Below are positions 59,080 through 64,000 of a stretch of DNA of 64,000 nucleotides, piece after piece. A program made the position numbers and the translations under genes. How positions within the stretch are numbered: the first letter of the stretch is position 1; each line of letters opens with the position of its first letter. The notes beneath the pieces were generated by a model. That model was not told where the DNA came from. It ran no database searches and worked only from the letters and a program-made list of their open reading frames with translations. Origin of the DNA: Lachnospiraceae bacterium (GTDB lineage Bacteria > Bacillota > Clostridia > Lachnospirales > Lachnospiraceae). The DNA is taken from positions 124,001 through 188,000 of the forward strand of contig QXWW01000001.1 of the NCBI GenBank assembly GCA_009911185.1, read 5' to 3'.

Positions 59080-60825
59080 TTATTTTTCGTCTGTAAGCAG
59101 TTTCAGTCCACTGATGTCCGGAGCAGCTACCAGTGAATAATTGGTGTAATAAACCACAAATCCCGGTTTGCTTCCTTTGGGTTTTTTTACATGTTTCTTT
59201 TCCAGATAATCAATTTCTACCTTGTCATTCTCCCTGCCTTTGGAATAGTAGGCCGCGAGGCGCCCCGCTTCCTCAAAAGCCCGGTCTGGCAGGGGTTCGC
59301 CGTTGGTTTTAACGATAACATGAGAGCCGGGCATACCTTTGGCATGAAACCACCAGTCATTCCCGGCCGCAAATTTAAAGGTAAGGTCATCGTTTTGAAA
59401 ATTATTTTTTCCTATATATATGTGAAATCCGTCGGTGGAAAGATAATGAAAAGGCCTGCTCTTAATTTTTTCCTTTTTGCCGTTATGTTTCTTCTTGATG
59501 TAGCCGTACTGGGTCAGTTCTTCTTTAATCTGAGTCAGGTCGTCCTCTGATACGGCGATGTCAAGGGAAGTGGCAATCGACTCTAAATGTTGTATTTCCT
59601 CATGTGTTTCTAGGGTCAGGCCGGTAAGAGCTTCGAATGTACGTTTTAGTTTATTATATTTATCGAAGTACTTTTGGGCATTTTCCTGCGGCGTAAGCTG
59701 GGGATCCAGGGGAATGGTGATCATTTCACTGGTGTAATAATTTTCAGCGGTAAGGTTTTTCGCTCCTTCTTCCAGATGGTAGCCGTAGGTATTGATCAAT
59801 TCTCCATATACTTTATATTTTTCCCGTTTTTCTGTATCTTTTAATTGTTTGAGCTGTAAATCATATTTCTTGCGGTTCCGTTCCAGGATTGTGGAAATTA
59901 TTTTCCTTAAGTCGGCAGATTTTTGGCGGATACGGGTGTAGGCGTTCCTGTCGGAATAGTAAGTTTCCAGAACCGTCGAAATGTCAGGATACGAAGTGAC
60001 GTTAAGGTTGGCGTACTGTGTCAATGACACCGCGGAAAACTCTACCGGTTCTTTTCCGTTTTTAATAATATTGGGAGCGAATCTGCCTGTTTTTACATCT
60101 TCTGCCATCCAGGAAAAATGATGGAAGAGATGCAGTTTCTCCTCGGACGACAGGGCCGAAGAAGGGCGGTCGCCGTCCAGTCCGGCGCGGTAGCACAGTT
60201 CGGAGGCAATGACCGGGCTGACGCCCGTGTAAGCGATGTAAATACTTTTTTGTAAGGTTTGCGGCTGGGAAAAAACTTTATCGAAAAACTCTTCCTGGGA
60301 AGTCGCTAAAGGATTGCATTTTTCCTGTGTCCGGGGTATAAAATATGTCCGTCCCGGAAGCACCTCTCTGACCGAACTGACCTGGGCGGAAATATGTTTG
60401 ATACTGTCAATGATTTTATGGTTTTCCTCACAAAATATAATATTACTGTGCTTGCCCATAATTTCAACAATCAACTGTTTTTTGCACAGATCCCCTAATT
60501 CATTGAGATGTTCAATTTCAAAATTGATGATACGCTCCATATAGGGCTGGGAAATCTTTGTAATTCTTCCATTTGCAATATGTTTTCTTAAAAGCATACA
60601 AAAGTTTGGCGCCGTCATCGGGCTTGGTTTATTTTGTTTTGTCAGGTATATCAGCGGCAGGGAGGCGCTGGCAGATAATACCAGACGGATTTGTCCGCTA
60701 TTTCCTTTAACAGTCAGCAGCAGTTCGTCCGTTTCCGGCTGCGCGATTTTGGTGATTCTACCATTTAAGATATTTTCATTCAATTCTTTTACAAGATTTG
60801 CAATTACGATTCCATCAAAAGCCAT
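59080..60825 (-). CDS. rqcH: NFACT protein (RqcH / fibronectin-binding FbpA family)
   Basis: A 581-residue NFACT protein (M-A-F-D-G-I-V-I-A-N-L-V-K-E-L at the start, R-I-T-K-I-A-Q-P then the HhH and coiled-coil regions at about 215-430, and the NFACT-R domain with D-W-W-F-H-A-K-G-M-P-G-S-H-V near residue 490). RqcH adds alanine tails to stalled nascent chains on 50S subunits. Older annotations call it fibronectin-binding. Confidence 0.92.
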   Translation of the reverse strand: MAFDGIVIANLVKELNENILNGRITKIAQPETDELLLTVKGNSGQIRLVLSASASLPLIYLTKQNKPSPMTAPNFCMLLRKHIANGRITKISQPYMERIINFEIEHLNELGDLCKKQLIVEIMGKHSNIIFCEENHKIIDSIKHISAQVSSVREVLPGRTYFIPRTQEKCNPLATSQEEFFDKVFSQPQTLQKSIYIAYTGVSPVIASELCYRAGLDGDRPSSALSSEEKLHLFHHFSWMAEDVKTGRFAPNIIKNGKEPVEFSAVSLTQYANLNVTSYPDISTVLETYYSDRNAYTRIRQKSADLRKIISTILERNRKKYDLQLKQLKDTEKREKYKVYGELINTYGYHLEEGAKNLTAENYYTSEMITIPLDPQLTPQENAQKYFDKYNKLKRTFEALTGLTLETHEEIQHLESIATSLDIAVSEDDLTQIKEELTQYGYIKKKHNGKKEKIKSRPFHYLSTDGFHIYIGKNNFQNDDLTFKFAAGNDWWFHAKGMPGSHVIVKTNGEPLPDRAFEEAGRLAAYYSKGRENDKVEIDYLEKKHVKKPKGSKPGFVVYYTNYSLVAAPDISGLKLLTDEK

Positions 60826-60920
60826 GGTTGTTTTCTCCTTTATGTAAAATAATTTCCGGCTATTCTTTAGTATATACCAACTGATGTAAATAGAAAACTA
60901 TAAACTTGAAAAAAGAAAAT

Positions 60921-60949
60921 TTGACTATTCCTCAAAACTGTTTTATAAT
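60921..60949 (+). promoter_or_regulatory. Promoter of yicC-gmk-rpoZ unit
   Basis: TTGACT (60921-60926), 17 bases, TATAAT (60944-60949), 58 bases before the yicC start. Confidence 0.85.
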
Positions 60950-61007
60950 GTAGGTACTTATGTGAAATAGGAAAAAGATTCCAGAAATGGTACGCAGGAG
61001 GAAGTGT

Positions 61008-61886
61008 ATGATAAAGAGCATGACCGGTTTTGGGCGCTGTGAAATGGTCAACGAGACGCAGAAAGTCACAGTAGAGATGAAGTCGGTAAACCATCGCTAT
61101 CTGGACATAGGCATTAAGATGCCCAAAAAACTGAATTTTTTTGAAAATGCAATCCGTACGCTGTTAAAAGATTATATTCAGCGGGGGAAAGTTGACGTGT
61201 TTATTACTTATGAAGACTGTACCGAGAATCAGGTAATCTTAAAATACAATGAATTTCTTGCAGGAGAATATGTGAAATATATGCGCCGGATGGCAGAAGC
61301 GTTTGAACTGCCTTTTGGCCTGAGCGCAGAAGCGCTTTCCAGATACCCCGAAGTTCTTACAATGGAAAACCAGGAACAGGATGAAGAAAGATGGTGGGCG
61401 TTATTGGAACAGGCCCTCCGCGGGGCGGCCAGGCAGTTTGTGGATACCAGAGTCCGGGAAGGAGAACGTCTCCGGGAAGATCTGTTTGGCAAGTTGGAGG
61501 AGATGTCCGGTTACGTGGAGCAGATTGAGCGGCGTTCGCCGGAGATTGTGAAAGAGTACCGGAACCGCCTGACAGAGAAGGTGCAGGAGCTTTTGGAAAG
61601 CACGCAGATAGATGAGAATAAGATTTTGGCAGAAACCGCCATATTTGCAGATAAAATCTGTACGGACGAGGAGATTGTCCGTCTGAAGACGCACATCAGT
61701 AATATGAAAGAGACGCTGGCGCAGGGCGCAGGCATAGGAAGGAAGCTGGATTTTATTGCTCAGGAGATGAACCGGGAGGCCAATACGATTCTTTCCAAGG
61801 CAAACGATATGGAAGTTTCCGAGCTTGCCATCGATTTAAAAACGGATATCGAAAAGGTCAGGGAACAGATTCAGAATATTGAATAA
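61008..61886 (+). CDS. yicC: YicC/YloC endoribonuclease
   Basis: A 292-residue protein with the family start M-I-K-S-M-T-G-F-G-R and V-E-M-K-S-V-N-H-R-Y-L-D near residue 30, and the conserved end (D-F-I-A-Q-E-M-N-R-E-A-N-T-I-L-S-K then I-D-L-K-T-D-I-E-K-V-R-E-Q-I-Q-N). YicC cleaves small RNAs in E. coli. ATG 61008 follows AGGAGGAAGTGT. It stands before gmk as in most Firmicutes. Confidence 0.95.
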   Translation: MIKSMTGFGRCEMVNETQKVTVEMKSVNHRYLDIGIKMPKKLNFFENAIRTLLKDYIQRGKVDVFITYEDCTENQVILKYNEFLAGEYVKYMRRMAEAFELPFGLSAEALSRYPEVLTMENQEQDEERWWALLEQALRGAARQFVDTRVREGERLREDLFGKLEEMSGYVEQIERRSPEIVKEYRNRLTEKVQELLESTQIDENKILAETAIFADKICTDEEIVRLKTHISNMKETLAQGAGIGRKLDFIAQEMNREANTILSKANDMEVSELAIDLKTDIEKVREQIQNIE

Positions 61887-61905
61887 TGACGGCAGAGGAG
61901 AGAAG

Positions 61906-62541
61906 ATGAACAGAAAAGGGATTTTAGTGGTAGTTTCCGGGTTTTCCGGTTCCGGTAAGGGAACGATTATGAAGCGGCTTCTTGCAGAATACGCAGAAAC
62001 GTACGCGCTTAGCATATCAGCTACAACGCGGGCGCCAAGACCTGGGGAAGTGCATGGAAAGGAATATTTTTTTGTGTCCCGGGAGGAATTTGAAGAGATG
62101 ATCCGCCGGGAAGAACTGATTGAATATGCCCGCTATGTGGACAATTATTACGGAACGCCCCGCGATTATGTGATCCGGCAATTAGAACAGGGGCGGGATG
62201 TAATTCTGGAAATTGAAATACAAGGCGCACTTAAGGTAAAAGCAGCTTATCCGGACACGCTGCTGCTGTTTGTATCCCCTCCTGGCGCAGAGGAGTTAAG
62301 GCGCCGTCTTGTGAATCGGGGAACCGAAGAGGAAGCGGTTATTGCTTCCCGTTTAAGCCGTGCCTGGCAGGAAGCGCAGGGGGTGGAGAACTACGATTAT
62401 TTCGTAATCAATGATGATTTGGAAGCATGTGTACAGGAAGTACATTCCATTATAAGTAATGAACATGCCCGTGTGGCGAGAAACCACGCATTAATTGAGA
62501 ATATCAGGACGGAGCTTAAGAGCTTTGTGAAAGGAGAATGA
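61906..62541 (+). CDS. gmk: Guanylate kinase
   Basis: A 211-residue guanylate kinase: P-loop V-S-G-F-S-G-S-G-K-G-T near residue 10, S-A-T-T-R-A-P-R-P-G-E near residue 36 and G-K-E-Y-F-F-V-S GMP-binding part. It makes GDP from GMP. ATG 61906 after AGAGGAGAG was chosen over ATG 61879, which lacks a ribosome site. Confidence 0.96.
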   Translation: MNRKGILVVVSGFSGSGKGTIMKRLLAEYAETYALSISATTRAPRPGEVHGKEYFFVSREEFEEMIRREELIEYARYVDNYYGTPRDYVIRQLEQGRDVILEIEIQGALKVKAAYPDTLLLFVSPPGAEELRRRLVNRGTEEEAVIASRLSRAWQEAQGVENYDYFVINDDLEACVQEVHSIISNEHARVARNHALIENIRTELKSFVKGE

Positions 62542-62546
62542 TAATT

Positions 62547-62816
62547 ATGATGTTGCATCCCTCTTACACAGATTTGATGAAAGTAGTGAACAGCGGCGTT
62601 GAGATAGGAGAAGAACCTGTGGTAAACAGCCGTTATTCCATTGTACTTGCAACAGCAAAGAGAGCAAGGCAGATTATTGGCGGCGATGAGCCTGTGATTG
62701 ACGGCATGTCCAATCAAAAGCCGCTTTCGATTGCCGTGGAGGAAGTATTTAACAGCAAAGTGACCATTGTCGGAGAGGATACCGATCCGGAACAGGAGTA
62801 TACAACAGAAGAATAG
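62547..62816 (+). CDS. rpoZ: RNA polymerase omega subunit
   Basis: An 89-residue omega subunit (M-M-L-H-P-S-Y-T-D-L-M, then N-S-R-Y-S-I-V-L-A-T-A-K-R-A-R-Q-I and K-P-L-S-I-A-V-E-E). It helps assemble RNA polymerase. AAAGGAG is 10 bases before ATG 62547; ATG 62538 and 62550 are in frame. Confidence 0.93.
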   Translation: MMLHPSYTDLMKVVNSGVEIGEEPVVNSRYSIVLATAKRARQIIGGDEPVIDGMSNQKPLSIAVEEVFNSKVTIVGEDTDPEQEYTTEE

Positions 62817-62828
62817 AAACAGCTATGT

Positions 62829-62880
62829 CACACCATCCTGCAAAAATACAGGGAATTGCTTGTACTTTGCGAATGGTGTG
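62829..62880 (+). promoter_or_regulatory. Hairpin between rpoZ and rimO
   Basis: CACACCAT (62829-62836) pairs with ATGGTGTG (62873-62880); inside, CCTG (62837) pairs with CAGG (62849). The short run TTCTTGTT follows. A weak terminator or attenuator before rimO. Confidence 0.5.
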
Positions 62881-62900
62881 TTCTTGTTAGAGAGGAATCT

Positions 62901-64000
62901 ATGAAAATATTATTTGTTTCCCTTGGATGTGACAAAAATTTAGTGGATACAGAGTTTATGATAGGGTCATTGGCAGCCTGCGGCCATACTTTTACAAATG
63001 AGGAGGAACAGGCGGAGGCGATTGTCATTAATAGCTGCTGTTTTATCAACGACGCCAAGGAAGAGAGTATTAATACTATTTTGGAGATGGCGCAATATAA
63101 AGACCAGGGAAGCTGCAAAGCCCTGATTGTTGCCGGATGTCTGGCGCAGAGGTACCAGGATGAGATCATGAAAGAAATCCCCCAGGTGGACGCGGTGCTG
63201 GGAACCAATTCTTATGAGCAGATTAATGAGGCGCTGAGAGAGATACAAAACGGCAGGAAGTATGAGCAGTATCTGCCTCTTGCGGGGCTTCCCGAACATC
63301 AGGCAGGGCGGAATCTGACCACAGGCGGGCATTATGCGCATTTAAAAATCGCAGAAGGCTGTGACAAGCATTGCAGTTATTGTATTATCCCCCATATCCG
63401 CGGGCCATACCGCAGCGTGCCTTTGGAAGAGCTTCTGGCGCAGGCAAGAGCGTTGGCAGAACAGGGCGTAAAAGAACTAATCCTGGTGGCACAGGAGACC
63501 ACGCTGTACGGAGCAGATCTGTACGGAAAAAAATCACTGCATCTTTTGCTGGATCAGCTCAATGAAGTGCCGGGGATCCAGTGGATTCGCATTATGTACT
63601 GTTATCCGGAAGAGATTTATGAAGAACTGATTCATTCTATAAAGCGAAACCGAAAAGTATGCCATTATCTTGATATGCCGATTCAGCACATCAATGATAC
63701 CATGCTCAAACGCATGGGAAGGCGGACGACCCGGGCGGAACTGTCGGACAAGATTGCCCTGCTGCGCAAAGAAATCCCGGACATAACGCTGCGCACTACG
63801 CTTATTTGCGGTTTTCCGGGTGAGACGCAGAAAATGCATGAAGAACTTATGTATTTTCTCAATGAAATGGAATTTGACCGTCTGGGCGCGTTCACATATT
63901 CTCCGGAGGAAGGGACGCCGGCAGCAGAGTTTTCTGACCAGGTAGAAGAACGGCAAAAAAAAGCGTGGCGTGATGAGGTTATGGAGCTCCAGGAAGAGAT
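62901..64000 (+). CDS. rimO: Ribosomal protein S12 methylthiotransferase RimO (partial)
   Basis: The first 366 residues of RimO; the gene leaves the window at 64000. N-terminal cluster domain (V-S-L-G-C-D-K-N-L-V-D-T-E), radical SAM cluster C154-x3-C158-x2-C161 (G-C-D-K-H-C-S-Y-C). G-C-D-K-N-x-V-D distinguishes RimO from its paralogue MiaB, also in this window. It methylthiolates an aspartate of S12. Confidence 0.95.
   Translation, partial: MKILFVSLGCDKNLVDTEFMIGSLAACGHTFTNEEEQAEAIVINSCCFINDAKEESINTILEMAQYKDQGSCKALIVAGCLAQRYQDEIMKEIPQVDAVLGTNSYEQINEALREIQNGRKYEQYLPLAGLPEHQAGRNLTTGGHYAHLKIAEGCDKHCSYCIIPHIRGPYRSVPLEELLAQARALAEQGVKELILVAQETTLYGADLYGKKSLHLLLDQLNEVPGIQWIRIMYCYPEEIYEELIHSIKRNRKVCHYLDMPIQHINDTMLKRMGRRTTRAELSDKIALLRKEIPDITLRTTLICGFPGETQKMHEELMYFLNEMEFDRLGAFTYSPEEGTPAAEFSDQVEERQKKAWRDEVMELQEE

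Overview
The window joins a large, nearly complete contractile-tailed (myovirus-type) prophage, positions 1 to about 40,900, to ordinary chromosome of a spore-forming low-to-mid GC Firmicute, most likely a Lachnospiraceae-type Clostridium. Sporulation is implied by an alpha/beta-type SASP gene and a GerW/YtfJ gene. The chromosomal order miaB-ruvA-ruvB-zapA-U32 peptidase, then Asp23-DAK2-recG and yicC-gmk-rpoZ-rimO, fits that group. The left prophage end lies outside the window.

Prophage layout, all on the plus strand unless noted. 1-3459: replication (end of an initiator, DnaC-type loader, SSB) and small early genes. 3475-7572: accessory cassette with two DNA adenine methyltransferases (one interrupted at a G10 tract), a PAPS-reductase-like PP-loop protein, a DUF5131 protein and an ASCH protein. 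7580-9797: control region with a late-type regulator, four TGTCGTG repeats, an extended -10 promoter, a leader terminator, a minimal tyrosine recombinase and a 415-bp gene-free stretch before the terminase. 9798-18947: lambda-like packaging and head genes (Nu1/GpA terminase, portal, ClpP-like protease with nested scaffold, gpD, gpE capsid, connectors). 18954-31460: P2/Mu-like contractile tail (sheath, tube, frameshifted chaperone, tape measure, X, D, V, U, W, J, I). 31477-35991: a diversity-generating retroelement (DGR) that diversifies a tail-tip protein. 36043-38376: lysis (XhlA-like, holin, modular endolysin). 38377-40889: a gene-free, possibly RNA-coding stretch, then four small minus-strand genes served by three copies of one promoter-operator-leader cassette, and a HTH regulator whose own promoter carries related operators.

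The most interesting system is the DGR. A C-type-lectin-like target gene ends in a 115-bp variable repeat (VR), followed by avd, a template repeat (TR) and a reverse transcriptase. VR and TR differ at 15 positions, every one an adenine in TR, changing 12 codons, 10 of them asparagine AAY codons. A 9-bp stem with a GGGA loop follows VR, as in Bordetella phage BPP-1. Other points: a T-TTT-TTC slippery site producing a GpE/E'-type chaperone fusion, the G10 tract in a methyltransferase, 798-bp-spaced duplications in the tape measure, tandem repeats in gpI, a shared-operator regulon of small genes, and insertion of the prophage immediately upstream of miaB-ruvA-ruvB.

The chromosomal part holds tRNA modification (miaB), Holliday junction processing (ruvA, ruvB, recG), division and cell wall genes (zapA, a SEDS/PBP pair), sporulation genes (GerW, SASP), translation and ribosome-rescue genes (rpmB, NFACT/RqcH), fatty-acid kinase-like FakA with its Asp23 neighbour, and yicC-gmk-rpoZ-rimO. 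rimO runs off the right edge. No tRNA, rRNA, insertion sequence or CRISPR array was seen.
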